A DNA stretch of 64,000 nt from JBCDCB01 sp039182735 (GTDB lineage Bacteria; Planctomycetota; Phycisphaerae; Phycisphaerales; UBA1924): the NCBI GenBank assembly GCA_039182735.1, contig JBCDCB010000004.1, positions 1-64,000 of the forward strand. Reading direction: 5' to 3'. How positions within the stretch are numbered: position 1 is the stretch's first letter; every line of letters begins with the position of its first letter. Positions 49,642-58,108 of this stretch are shown here, one piece after another. The notes under the pieces were generated by a model. That model was given only the letters and a program-made list of their open reading frames with translations. It was not told the origin of the DNA and did not search any database. The position numbers were made by a program, and so were the translations under genes.

Positions 49642-50411
49642 CGGGGCCCCTTCCCGCTCGCCGCCAATCGATCACGCAGCACGCCGTCCACCTCTGCGAG
49701 ATGCTCCGGCGTGTTGATCGACAGCACGTCCTCCGCCGGCACCGCGTCGATCACCTCGACCCGCGCGCCCGACGTCCGCAGCATCTCCGGCACGTCGGTC
49801 AGGTAGTACTCGCCGCTCACCTCGTCCCGCTTCACCCGTTCGAGCGCCCCGAAGAGCGCGGCCGAATCGAAGCAGTAGTACGACGGGTTCACCTCGTCGA
49901 TCGCCAGTTCCGCGTCGCTCGCGTTCTTCTGCTCGACGATCCGCTCGAAGCGACCGTCGGCATCGCGCACGATCCGCCCGTACCCGCTCGGATCGTCCAG
50001 CCGCGCCGTCGCCAGCGTTGCCGACGCGCCCGACGATCGGTGCAGATCCAACAGCGCTCGCAGCGTCTCGGCACGAATCAACGGCCCGTCGCCCGCGAGC
50101 ACGATCGCCTCGCCTTCCAGCGGCATGCTCGCCTCACGCGTGCACAGCACCGCGTGCCCCGTGCCGAGTTGCTCGTCCTGCACCGCGAAACGCAGCTCGC
50201 ACGACGGATGCGACCAGCCCTCGAAGATGCCGCGCACGATCTCCTGACCGTGCCCGACCACAAGCACCACGCGATCGCACCCGACCTCGACACACGCATC
50301 GACGACCCACGCGACCATCGGACGCTCGGCCACTTCGTGCGCGACCTTGGGCAGGTCGGATTGCATCCGCTTGCCCTTGCCCGCCGCCATGATGATCGCC
50401 GTCGTTGCCAT
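49638..50411 (-). CDS. glmU: UDP-GlcNAc pyrophosphorylase-type nucleotidyltransferase (GlmU N-terminal domain only)
   Basis: 257 residues. The signature TAIIMAAGKGKRMQSDLPKV (uridylyl-binding loop LAAGxGxRM...K) is at the N-terminus. Then GTGHAVLCTREASMP, IVLAGDGPLIRAETLRALLD, GRIVRDADGRFERIVEQKNA, NPSYYCFDSAALFGAL and SGEYYLTDVPEML follow the order of GlmU. The left-handed beta-helix acetyltransferase half (about 200 residues) is missing: the frame ends cleanly in the ATGA overlap with prs. It should form UDP-GlcNAc from GlcNAc-1-P; the acetylation step must be made by another protein. Confidence 0.88.
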   Translation of the reverse strand: MATTAIIMAAGKGKRMQSDLPKVAHEVAERPMVAWVVDACVEVGCDRVVLVVGHGQEIVRGIFEGWSHPSCELRFAVQDEQLGTGHAVLCTREASMPLEGEAIVLAGDGPLIRAETLRALLDLHRSSGASATLATARLDDPSGYGRIVRDADGRFERIVEQKNASDAELAIDEVNPSYYCFDSAALFGALERVKRDEVSGEYYLTDVPEMLRTSGARVEVIDAVPAEDVLSINTPEHLAEVDGVLRDRLAASGKGPR

Positions 50412-50453
50412 GATCGTGCTACGCCAAGAAGTGCGTCCGCGTGGGACGGAAAG

Positions 50454-50525
50454 CAGGCCCGCCGGGACTCGAACCCAGAATCTCAGTACCAAAAACTGAT
50501 GTGTTGCCAATTACACCACAGGCCT
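50454..50525 (-). tRNA. tRNA-Gln (anticodon TTG)
   Basis: 72 nt. Acceptor AGGCCTG pairs with CGGGCCT; anticodon stem TCAGT/ACTGA carries the loop TTTTGGT, giving anticodon TTG; T arm is CTGGG-TTCGAGT-CCCGG; discriminator base G. CCA is not encoded. It lies between glmU and a structured intergenic region. Confidence 0.95.
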
Positions 50526-50797
50526 GTGGTGGCACCGCGTCGCGTCACTCGCCGACGCCCGTGTCGGCTCTTGCTCTGTTCTCAGCGCCGCATCCGAGCG
50601 TGCGCCCCTCCCTTCGGAGGTGATCCACCGAACCCACACCGCGAGCGGCGTGGCGATGGCTCAAGAGCCGTGCCGTGCCGCGGCGATCTGTCTCCGGAGC
50701 GGGATCCTCGCTGTGCGCCGCAGCGCGAGAACCCATGCCGCGCCTCACCGGTGCTCTCGCACCCGATCCGTCACGGTCGGCTCCCCGAAGGAGACAG
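50526..50797 (-). ncRNA. Candidate structured RNA upstream of tRNA-Gln
   Basis: This 451-base gap (50526-50976) contains no convincing gene but many strong complementary segments, best read on the minus strand. CTGTCTCC (50797-50790) pairs with GGAGACAG (50695-50688). Inside lie a GGTGC-GAGA-GCACC GNRA hairpin (50763-50750) and a UUCG hairpin (50793-50781). A second domain is closed by GGCTCTTG (50669-50662) with CAAGAGCC (50573-50566). It contains CACGCCG-CTCG-CGGTGTG (50652-50635) and CCTCC-GAAG-GGAGG (50620-50607), with the 11-mer GGATCACCTCC, identical to the 16S rRNA 3' tail. I could not match it to RNase P RNA, tmRNA, SRP RNA or 6S RNA. The 5' end is predicted from the -10 box; the 3' end is unknown. 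Confidence 0.45.
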
Positions 50798-50803
50798 GCC
50801 CGA

Positions 50804-50809
50804 AGTGTA
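50804..50809 (-). promoter_or_regulatory. -10 box before the candidate RNA
   Basis: TACACT (50809-50804). Seven bases downstream (50797) is the first base of the 8-base closing stem of the candidate RNA. It could also drive tRNA-Gln. Confidence 0.45.
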
Positions 50810-50976
50810 GCAGGCCCCGCTCGACAGACCAGCATGACATGGGGCAAGTTCAAGCTCGATTCAACGACGATCGGTGTGTGGCGTACGCAGGGTCTGGAGT
50901 CTCGGGTTTGAGGTCTCATTCCGGATCGGCCATACCCCGGACCCAGGACCCAAAGCCCCGTCCTCGACTCCCCGGC

Positions 50977-52212
50977 CTATGACTTCTTCTTCGCCCGCGC
51001 CTTCGCCTTCGGCAACCCAGGCTTCCCCGTCACCGCCTTGCCGCTCGCGTCGATCGGGACCAGCGGCTTCGGGAGCGCCCGCTCCGGCTCCGCGGGCGTC
51101 GGCTTCGCCTCGGCCACCGGTGCCGATACCTCCGAATCATCCAGCAGCCCCTCGTCGATCGCCTCGTCACGCAGCGCGTGCTCGCTGATCACGTCGTAGC
51201 ACGTCGCCAGCAGCCCCACCAGCGGAAACTTGCCCTCTACAAATGGACTCGGACCCAGCCGACGCAGCAGCGCGTGGCTCACCTCCGGCGGCGCCATCGG
51301 GGTCTCGACCTCATCGAGCTCGGGCCCCGCCTCCCAGAACGACCCGATCGTCTCTTCCAGCGGGCTCGCCGAGAGATCGATCTCCGGCATGCCCGGCACC
51401 GCGACAAGCCCCCCCCCGCTCGCGTTCGCCGATGCCGCCCGGCGATCGCGCAGGCGTTCGACCAGATCATCCGCCGGCAACCCGCGCAGGGTCAGCAGCA
51501 TCAGCGGCTCGCGATCGATCATCTCCGCGATCAGCAGCGCCACGCAGCAGCAGTGCTCGCACCACGGGCCCGCGCCCTCGCCCGTCGCGTCGGACTCCAG
51601 ATCCCCGTCGCCCATCGGCAACAGGCGCACGCCGTGCGTCTCGAAGACGCGCTCCAGCTCCGGCGGCAGCTCCCCGCTCAGGATGTTCGCCGTGTACAGC
51701 GCCGAATCTTCCATCTCCGCGAGCACCCGCTCCCAGACCTCGGGCGGGAAGGTCTCGAGCGAGATGGTCACCTCGTGCGCCTTGGGCCGGCGACCCTGCA
51801 CCGTCGCGCGGATCGCGCCGGGCTGAACGTCCATCACACGCGTCTGCCCGGAGCGAGCGAACTCGAACCCCTCTTTGATCGCTTCAGGAGACGCGACACG
51901 ACCGATCGCCTGCAGCCAGCGCGCCGCGAGCGGGCCCAGTTCCATCGGCCACGCGCGCTGCTGCAGCTTGATGCCCCCGCGCACGCGACGCGGGCGCATC
52001 GGCAGCCGCTGCTCGTACTGCGGGCGTCCCTGCTCGGGCTCGCTCGATTCCGTCTTCGCCTCGTCCGGCGCGGGCTCCTCGCGGACCGGCTCGGGCTCCG
52101 AGAGAACCTCCGGTTCCGGTTCCGCCTGCTGCGCGCTTCGCTCGCTCGCCTGCTGCTGCAGACGCTGCAACCGCTCGACCGGAGACAGGTTCTCGAAGCT
52201 CGTGTCGCTCAC
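50977..52212 (-). CDS. SWIM-like protein paired with SNF2 helicase, with degenerate zinc site
   Basis: 411 residues from a GTG in a GTGA overlap with the SNF2 stop. A charged N-terminal ~75 residues, then AWPMELGPLAARWLQAIGRV, ARSGQTRVMDVQPGAIRATV, and LPPELERVFETHGVRLLP leading into the SWIM region. In SWIM proteins this reads D-x-x-C-x-C-P-D-...-C-K-H; here the segment is DLESDATGEGAGPWCEHCCC (204-223), so the first two cysteines are gone while C-x-H (218-220) and extra cysteines remain. DREPLMLLTLRGL follows as usual. Such proteins partner an adjacent SNF2 helicase. The C-terminus is Lys/Ala-rich. Confidence 0.8.
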   Translation of the reverse strand: MSDTSFENLSPVERLQRLQQQASERSAQQAEPEPEVLSEPEPVREEPAPDEAKTESSEPEQGRPQYEQRLPMRPRRVRGGIKLQQRAWPMELGPLAARWLQAIGRVASPEAIKEGFEFARSGQTRVMDVQPGAIRATVQGRRPKAHEVTISLETFPPEVWERVLAEMEDSALYTANILSGELPPELERVFETHGVRLLPMGDGDLESDATGEGAGPWCEHCCCVALLIAEMIDREPLMLLTLRGLPADDLVERLRDRRAASANASGGGLVAVPGMPEIDLSASPLEETIGSFWEAGPELDEVETPMAPPEVSHALLRRLGPSPFVEGKFPLVGLLATCYDVISEHALRDEAIDEGLLDDSEVSAPVAEAKPTPAEPERALPKPLVPIDASGKAVTGKPGLPKAKARAKKKS

Positions 52213-55200
52213 GCCTCATCCCCAAGCGCATCGGGACGCAGCGAGAGCACCTCGCGCAGCTGCGTTGTGGACATCTCCGTCAGCCAATCCTCGCCCGAGC
52301 CGATCACGTCTTCGGCGAGCGCGATCTTGCTCTCGATCATCGCGTCGATCCGCTCTTCGAGCGTGCCGCCCGCGATGAACTTGTGTACGTTCACCGTGCG
52401 CGTCTGCCCGATGCGGAAGGCGCGGTCGGTCGCCTGGTTCTCGACCGCCGGGTTCCACCAGCGATCGAAGTGGAAGACGTGGCTCGCCGCCGTCAGGTTC
52501 AAACCGACGCCGCCCGCCTTGAGCGACAGGATCATGACCGGCGCCTTCTGATCCTCGGACTGGAAGCGGTCGATCATCTTCTGCCGCTGCCCCTGCGGCG
52601 TGCCGCCGTGCAGGAACAGCACCTCGCGATCGAGCGACTTGCGCAGCACCGAACCGAGCACGTCGCCCATCTTGCGGAACTGCGTAAAGACCAGAGCCTT
52701 CTCGCCCGAGGCGACCACCTCGTCGAGCAGTTCGAGCAGGCGCACACACTTGCCAGATCGCGGCGCCGCGACCGATTCGCCCTTCGCCGGCTCCGCGCCA
52801 ACAAGGTGCGGGTGGTTGCAGATCTGCTTCAGTTTCGTGAGCGTCGCCAGCACCACGCCGCGCCGCTTGATGCCCTCGCTGCGATCGACCTGACCCAGCA
52901 TGTCGCGCACCGTCGCCTCGTACAGCTCCGCCTGCTCCGCGCTCAGGCGGCAGTACTCCTTCGTCTCCACCTTCGGCGGCAGATCCGTGATCACCTTCGG
53001 ATCCGTCTTCAACCGGCGCAAGATGAACGGACGCACCAGCGCGCGCAGACGCTCACGCTTCGTCTTGTCGTGGTACCGCTCGATCGGCACGCTGAACGCC
53101 CGACGGAACTCGCCCAGCGTCCCGAGCAAGCCCGGGTTGCAGAAGTCGATGATCGACCACAGCTCGCTCAACCGGTTCTCGAGCGGCGTACCCGTCAACG
53201 CGATCCGACGCGGCGCCTCAAGCGAGCGGATCGCCTGGCTCTGCTTCGCCATCGGGTTCTTGATGTTCTGCGCTTCGTCCAGCACCACGCGGTGCCACGG
53301 CACCAACGCCAACTGATCCTTGTCGCGATTCGCCAGCGCGTACGTCGTCACGATCAGATCGTGCGCGAGCGATTCCTTCACGATGTCATCACCCTGCGGG
53401 CGATCCAGCCCGTGATGCACCAGCACCTTCAGATCCGGCGTAAACCGCTCCGCCTCGCGCTTCCAGTTCTGCACGATCGACATCGGAACCACCAGCAGCG
53501 TCGGCCCGATGAAAATCTCTGGTCCGCCGCCCGCGTTCTGCGCCTTGGCCAGCTCACGCTCATGCGCGAGCATCGCGAGCAGTTGGATCGTCTTGCCCAG
53601 ACCCATGTCGTCCGCGAGGCACGAGCCGAGACCGAGACGATCGAGGAACGACAGCCACGACAGCCCCTTTACCTGGTACGGACGCAGATCGCCGATGAAC
53701 CCCTTGGGCTCTTCGAGCATCGGCATCGTCGCGGTCTCGGCGTTGGGATCGAGCAGCCCCGCGATCCAGCCTTCCGCGTCCACCCCGAGGATCGGCAGGC
53801 CCGTCTGCCGCAGGTCCGCGCCGAACGCCAGCCGCATCGCCGCGCCCACGCTGATCTCGCCGCCCGGGTTGTCACGCAGGAACGCGATCGCCGCGTCGAG
53901 GTCTTCCGGGCGCACTTCGACCCAGCGCCCGCGGATGCGCACCAGCGGCGTGCGCTCCGCCGCAAGCTTCTCGAACTCTTCCAGCGACAGCGGCGTCTCG
54001 CCGACCGCCAGGCTCCACTCGTACGACACCAGCGATTCGAGCCCGAGGTGCGACACGCTCGAAGACGACGGCGCGCCCGTCGCACCGAACCGCTCCCCCA
54101 TCGCCTCGTTCGGCGCGAGCTTGAGCCGAGCGCCCAGCCTTGCGTCCGGCGTGTCCCACCACTCCGGTGCGCTCACCAGCACGCCCTGCTCTTCCAGCAG
54201 CGACTTCACCTCGCGCAGGAATGTGTACGCCTCTTTCGTGTTCAGCGCCAGCGCCACCGGCTCCGAATCGTTCAGCGCGTCCTTCAGCTTCGGATACACC
54301 CGCGCCGCACGGCCCAGCTCACCACGCAGCAACTCGTTGGGCTGCTCGATGCGCACGCCCTCGACCGTGAGCGACTCCGCCGCGAGCGACCAGATGTCTT
54401 CTGCGTCGAGCACGACGTTCTCGTCCGAGACCGCGCGCAGGTGGAACGACAGCTCCCACAGCACGTCGCCCGCCGGGTCTTCGCTCAGCCCCGCCATCGG
54501 ATCGTTGAGCGACAAACCCAGCCGCCACTCGGCGCTCTGGCCGCGTTCTTCGAGCAGCCCGATCCACCGGCTCACCGTGCGCGGCAGCTCCGAACGCCGT
54601 GGGCTCGGCTCCGCCACCAACCGCTTGCCCGCGAGCAGCCCGCCCAGCCAACGCACCTGCGCATCGCCCGACGGGTCGCGTCCCTCGATCGCGTCCGACA
54701 TCGATTCATCTTCGAGCGCGATCCGTGCGCGCGCATCGACCACGCCCGTCAGGAACGCGCGCAGCACGCTCCACGGGTCGTGCTCGTTCGCGTCCGCCGC
54801 CGCCCGCGCGCTCGCCGGCATCGCCCGCAGCAGCATCCGCACGCGCTCCGCGCTCATCTCGTCGGCGAGCCACGGGTGCCAGCTCGCCTCGATCTCGCCC
54901 GTTCGCTGCGAGCCGGCCAGCGGCACGAACTGCTGACGCGCCAGCAGCGAGCGAGCCAGCCGCGCCGCCACGGTGTAGAACCGAAGATCGTCCGCCGGCG
55001 ACCACTCCCCCGCGCCCTCGTCCGCCTCCGCGAACGACGCTTCCAGCCCCGCCGCCTCGACCCGCTCGAGCACGCGCGGCGCGTGTTCCGCACCGAACGC
55101 CAGCGTCGGGACGCTCCACGCCGCCAGCGTCGGGGTCGCCTCGTTTTCGTCGTCGATCATCGATGCGCCATGACCCAGCGCGTGCGCGAGCGCCGGGCTC

Positions 55201-55421
55201 GGCGCGGGCACCCCGCTCAGCGAGGGCAATCGCAGCGTGCGTTCGCTCGCCTCGCCCAGCTTCGACAGGCCCGCGTGCACACCCTCAAACAGCGCCGACA
55301 GCTCCGCCACGCTCAGCGCGCTCGGGTGCGCATCGCCACCCTCGGCGGGGCTCGACGCCGCAGACTCGCCCCACAGGTGCAGGCGATCCTCGCTCCAGAC
55401 TGCGTGAACGATCCGTGTCAC
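52209..55421 (-). CDS. SNF2-family DEAD/DEAH-box helicase (HepA-like)
   Basis: 1070 residues from GTG. A ~560-residue N-terminal part of the SNF2_N-associated type (GVHAGLSKLGEASERTLRLP, then LDAAIAFLRDNPGGEISVGA) is followed by the motor: LADDMGLGKTIQLLAMLAHE (motif I, about residue 605), LDEAQNIKNPMAKQSQAIRS (II), ALTGTPLENRLSELWSIIDF (III), KALVFTQFRKMGDVLGSVLR (IV), LHGGTPQGQRQKMIDRFQSE, and FDRWWNPAVENQATDRAFRI (VI). It is a DNA-dependent ATPase of the Swi2/Snf2 class, likely remodelling nucleoprotein or RNA polymerase complexes. It is co-translated with the SWIM-like gene downstream; tRNA-Lys lies 43 bases upstream. Confidence 0.93.
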   Translation of the reverse strand: MTRIVHAVWSEDRLHLWGESAASSPAEGGDAHPSALSVAELSALFEGVHAGLSKLGEASERTLRLPSLSGVPAPSPALAHALGHGASMIDDENEATPTLAAWSVPTLAFGAEHAPRVLERVEAAGLEASFAEADEGAGEWSPADDLRFYTVAARLARSLLARQQFVPLAGSQRTGEIEASWHPWLADEMSAERVRMLLRAMPASARAAADANEHDPWSVLRAFLTGVVDARARIALEDESMSDAIEGRDPSGDAQVRWLGGLLAGKRLVAEPSPRRSELPRTVSRWIGLLEERGQSAEWRLGLSLNDPMAGLSEDPAGDVLWELSFHLRAVSDENVVLDAEDIWSLAAESLTVEGVRIEQPNELLRGELGRAARVYPKLKDALNDSEPVALALNTKEAYTFLREVKSLLEEQGVLVSAPEWWDTPDARLGARLKLAPNEAMGERFGATGAPSSSSVSHLGLESLVSYEWSLAVGETPLSLEEFEKLAAERTPLVRIRGRWVEVRPEDLDAAIAFLRDNPGGEISVGAAMRLAFGADLRQTGLPILGVDAEGWIAGLLDPNAETATMPMLEEPKGFIGDLRPYQVKGLSWLSFLDRLGLGSCLADDMGLGKTIQLLAMLAHERELAKAQNAGGGPEIFIGPTLLVVPMSIVQNWKREAERFTPDLKVLVHHGLDRPQGDDIVKESLAHDLIVTTYALANRDKDQLALVPWHRVVLDEAQNIKNPMAKQSQAIRSLEAPRRIALTGTPLENRLSELWSIIDFCNPGLLGTLGEFRRAFSVPIERYHDKTKRERLRALVRPFILRRLKTDPKVITDLPPKVETKEYCRLSAEQAELYEATVRDMLGQVDRSEGIKRRGVVLATLTKLKQICNHPHLVGAEPAKGESVAAPRSGKCVRLLELLDEVVASGEKALVFTQFRKMGDVLGSVLRKSLDREVLFLHGGTPQGQRQKMIDRFQSEDQKAPVMILSLKAGGVGLNLTAASHVFHFDRWWNPAVENQATDRAFRIGQTRTVNVHKFIAGGTLEERIDAMIESKIALAEDVIGSGEDWLTEMSTTQLREVLSLRPDALGDEA

Positions 55422-55464
55422 CCGTGCTCGTGCTTCCTCAACAACGCCTCTCTCGAACCACCAA

Positions 55465-55537
55465 TAGGGGCGCAGGGACTCGAACCCTGGACAAATGGCT
55501 TAAAAGGCCACTGCTCTACCAACTGAGCTACACCCCC
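55465..55537 (-). tRNA. tRNA-Lys (anticodon TTT)
   Basis: 73 nt. Acceptor GGGGGTG pairs with CGCCCCT; D arm GCTCAGTTGGTAGAGC; anticodon stem GTGGC/GCCAT with loop CTTTTAA gives anticodon TTT; T arm CAGGG-TTCGAGT-CCCTG; discriminator A. CCA is not encoded. Confidence 0.95.
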
Positions 55538-55638
55538 AACGCATTCGCGCACGTTGCGGCGCAGGGGAGAGTCTAGGCGATTCGCCCGACCCCCTCCGCT
55601 GGCGGATTCCCCACCCATCCGCGAGACTTCACACGACC

Positions 55639-56217
55639 ATGACATTCAACCCCCTCGACGCCATCCAACGCATCGACGGCAGCGCCCGAACCATCGATGC
55701 GCTCCGCGAACTCGCCGGCGACATCGCCGACACCGCCAACCTCCTCGCCGAGGCGCTCACCGCCGAGCCCGCGCGCACGCTCTACACCTGTGGCAACGGG
55801 GGCTCCGCCGCCGAGGCGCTCCACCTCGCCGAAGAACTCACCGGGCGCTACCGCGCCGACCGGCGCGCCCTCCCCGCCGTCTGCCTCAACAGCGACCCCA
55901 CCGCGCTCACCTGCATCGCCAACGACTTCGGCTTCGACGCCGTCTTCGCCCGCCAGCTCGAAGCCCTCGCCCGCCCCAACGACCTGCTCTGCGTCTTCTC
56001 CACCAGCGGCAAGTCCCCCAACATCCTCCGCGCTCTCGAAGCCGCAGCCGCCCGCGACGTGCGCACGATCGCGCTGCTCGGCAAGGGCGGCGGGCCCGCG
56101 CTCGACCTCGCGCAGCACGCGATCGTCGTGCCGAGCGACGACGGCGCGCACATCCAGGAAGCGCACCAGGTCATCCTGCACATCTTCCTCGAAGCCGTCG
56201 AAGCGACACTCGTGTGA
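55639..56217 (+). CDS. gmhA: Sedoheptulose-7-phosphate isomerase (SIS domain)
   Basis: 192 residues, the length of GmhA. TLYTCGNGGSAAEALHLAEE (sugar-phosphate loop and metal-site His), FSTSGKSPNILRALEAAAAR, VPSDDGAHIQEAHQVILHIF (C-terminal Glu and His). It converts sedoheptulose 7-phosphate to D-glycero-D-manno-heptose 7-phosphate for heptose-containing surface glycans. Its stop overlaps the next gene's GTG (GTGA). No strong Shine-Dalgarno is seen. Confidence 0.9.
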   Translation: MTFNPLDAIQRIDGSARTIDALRELAGDIADTANLLAEALTAEPARTLYTCGNGGSAAEALHLAEELTGRYRADRRALPAVCLNSDPTALTCIANDFGFDAVFARQLEALARPNDLLCVFSTSGKSPNILRALEAAAARDVRTIALLGKGGGPALDLAQHAIVVPSDDGAHIQEAHQVILHIFLEAVEATLV

Positions 56218-56912
56218 CTTCACAGCCCGACTGGTCCGTCGAGCTCCACATCTCGGCCTACCGCGCGGGCTACTTCCCGATGGCAGACGAACGCGCCGGC
56301 GACGTCGGCTGGTACAACCCCGACCCGCGCGCGATCCTCCCGCTCCGCGAAGCCGATGGCCTCCACGTGCCGCGCACGATCGAGCGACGCATCCGCCAGC
56401 AACGCTTCGAACTCACCAGCGATACCGCTTTCGCCGAGGTCGTCGCCCAGTGCGCACGCCCACGCTTCCCCGGCGACGGGCGCTGGATCGATCCCACCAT
56501 GACCCGCTGGTACCGCGAGCTCCACGACGCCGGCATCACCCACAGCCTCGAAGCCTGGCGCACCGACCCGGCCACCAACGAACGCGCCCTCGTCGGCGGG
56601 ATCTTCGGGCTCGCCATCGGACGCGCCTTCTTCGCCGAGTCCATGTTCCACACACCGAGGCCCCGTCGCCCGGACGGCACGCGCGATCCACTCGACGGCA
56701 CCGACGCCTCCGCCGTCTGCCTCGTCACCCTCGCACGCCACCTCCATGCCTGCGGCTTCTCACTCCTCGACGTCCAACTCGCCAACGAGCACACCAACCG
56801 CTTCGGCGTCACCGAAGTTTCCCGCGCCGACTTCCTCCCCCTCGTCGCCCACGCCACCGACGCCCCGCCCGCCTGGCGACCGATTCCCGCTCCCGCTCCT
56901 TCACCCTCCTAG
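56214..56912 (+). CDS. aat: Leucyl/phenylalanyl-tRNA--protein transferase
   Basis: 232 residues from a GTG in a GTGA overlap with gmhA. SAYRAGYFPMADERAGDVGW, YNPDPRAILPLREADGLHVP, WIDPTMTRWYRELHDAGITH, then LVGGIFGLAIGRAFFAESMF and LLDVQLANEHTNRFGVTEVS are the Aat signature in order. It adds Leu or Phe from tRNA to proteins with N-terminal Lys/Arg, marking them for ClpS/ClpAP. The Pro-rich C-terminal tail is not conserved. A copy of the palindromic repeat begins at its stop codon. Confidence 0.94.
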   Translation: MTSQPDWSVELHISAYRAGYFPMADERAGDVGWYNPDPRAILPLREADGLHVPRTIERRIRQQRFELTSDTAFAEVVAQCARPRFPGDGRWIDPTMTRWYRELHDAGITHSLEAWRTDPATNERALVGGIFGLAIGRAFFAESMFHTPRPRRPDGTRDPLDGTDASAVCLVTLARHLHACGFSLLDVQLANEHTNRFGVTEVSRADFLPLVAHATDAPPAWRPIPAPAPSPS

Positions 56913-56940
56913 TGGGACGGGCATCTTGCCCGTCTCCTCC
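56912..56940. repeat. Dispersed palindromic repeat, copy 1
   Basis: GTGGGACGGGCATCTTGCCC followed by GTCTCCTCC. The core ACGGGCA-TCT-TGCCCGT (56917-56933) is a perfect 7-base palindrome. It lies between aat and ychF and can form a hairpin on either strand. Confidence 0.75.
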
Positions 56941-56992
56941 TCGACCTCTCCCGTCTGCGCACTACAGTCCCCGCTCACTGGAGGACCGCACT

Positions 56993-58108
56993 ATGGACGC
57001 CGGCATCGTCGGGCTCCCCAACGTCGGGAAGTCAACGCTCTTCAACGCTCTCACCGCCGCCGGCGCCCACGCCGCGAACTATCCCTTCGCGACGATCGAG
57101 CCCAACGTCGGCATCGTCACCGTGCCCGACCCGCGCCTCTCGACCATCTCCGGCATCATCACCACGCAGAAGGTCATCCCCGCGAGCCTGCGACTCGTGG
57201 ACATCGCCGGGCTCGTCAAGGGCGCGTCGAAGGGCGAGGGCATGGGCAACGCCTTCCTCGCCAACATCCGCGAGGTAGACGCCATCTGCCACGTCGTCCG
57301 CTGCTTCGAGAAGGCCCCGGGCGGCGAGGACATCACCCACGTCTCCGGCAAGGTCGATCCACTCGACGACATCGAAACCATCGACACCGAGCTCATCCTC
57401 GCCGACCTGCAGACCGTCGAATCCGCGCTGCCAAAGGCCGAACGCGCCGCGCGTGCGCGCGACGCCGAGGCCATCGCGCGCCTCGAACTGCTCAAGAAAC
57501 TCCAGCCCGGGCTCGAAGAGGGTTTGCCGGTGCGACGCATCCTGCCGCTCGACGAGATCACCGACACCGAGACGCGCAAGGCGCTCAAGTCGCTCGGCTT
57601 CATGACCGCCAAGCGCGTGCTCTACATCGCCAACGTCAGCGACGACGACCCCACGGGTGAGGGCCCGCTCGCGCAGTCCGTCCGCGAGCGCGCCGCCAGC
57701 GAGGGCATGGAGATGGTGCCCGTGTGCGCGCGGATCGAGTCGGAACTCGCCGAGCTCGAAGCGGACGAACAGATGGAAATGCTGCAGGACCTCGGGCTCG
57801 AGGAGCCGGCGCTGCACAGCGTCGCGCGCGCGATCTACAACCTGTTGCACCTGCAGTCGTACTACACCGCGGGACCCAAAGAGGTGCGCGCGTGGACCGT
57901 GCGCGCGGGCTCGACCGCTCCGCAAGCCGCCGGCGTGATCCACACTGATTTCCAGCGCGGCTTCATCCGCGCCGAGGTCTACCAAGTCAACGACCTCGTC
58001 GAACTCAAGAGCGAGAAGGCGATCCGCGAAGCCGGCAAGATGCGTGTCGAGGGCAAGGACTACGTCATGCAGGACGGCGACGTCTGCCACTTCCTGTTCA
58101 ACGTGTGA
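56993..58108 (+). CDS. ychF: Ribosome-binding ATPase YchF/Ola1
   Basis: 371 residues. N-terminal P loop AGIVGLPNVGKSTLFNALTA, the YchF-specific NYPFATIEPNVGIVTVPDPR, G3 LVDIAGLVKGASKGEGMGNA, a helical insert, and the C-terminal TGS domain (YTAGPKEVRAWTVRAGSTAP, VIHTDFQRGFIRAEV, GKMRVEGKDYVMQDGDVCHF). It is an Obg-like ATPase that associates with ribosomes and stress control. GGAGG precedes the ATG. The end overlaps the convergent membrane-protein gene by 49 bases. Confidence 0.96.
   Translation: MDAGIVGLPNVGKSTLFNALTAAGAHAANYPFATIEPNVGIVTVPDPRLSTISGIITTQKVIPASLRLVDIAGLVKGASKGEGMGNAFLANIREVDAICHVVRCFEKAPGGEDITHVSGKVDPLDDIETIDTELILADLQTVESALPKAERAARARDAEAIARLELLKKLQPGLEEGLPVRRILPLDEITDTETRKALKSLGFMTAKRVLYIANVSDDDPTGEGPLAQSVRERAASEGMEMVPVCARIESELAELEADEQMEMLQDLGLEEPALHSVARAIYNLLHLQSYYTAGPKEVRAWTVRAGSTAPQAAGVIHTDFQRGFIRAEVYQVNDLVELKSEKAIREAGKMRVEGKDYVMQDGDVCHFLFNV

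Noticed and set aside
50616..50626. GGAGGTGATCC on the plus strand as a strong ribosome binding site
   Set aside because: No plausible coding frame follows. It reads better as GGATCACCTCC within a minus-strand structured RNA.
50545..50982. Overlapping open frames on both strands in the gap upstream of tRNA-Gln
   Set aside because: Translations are Arg/Ser/Pro-rich without conserved features, and the DNA is full of paired stems, which fits a structured RNA better.
52383..55526. Open frame of over 1000 codons on the plus strand, antisense to the SNF2 helicase
   Set aside because: Its translation is Arg/Gln/His-rich with no domain. It is the mirror of the helicase codon bias, and all helicase motifs are on the minus strand.
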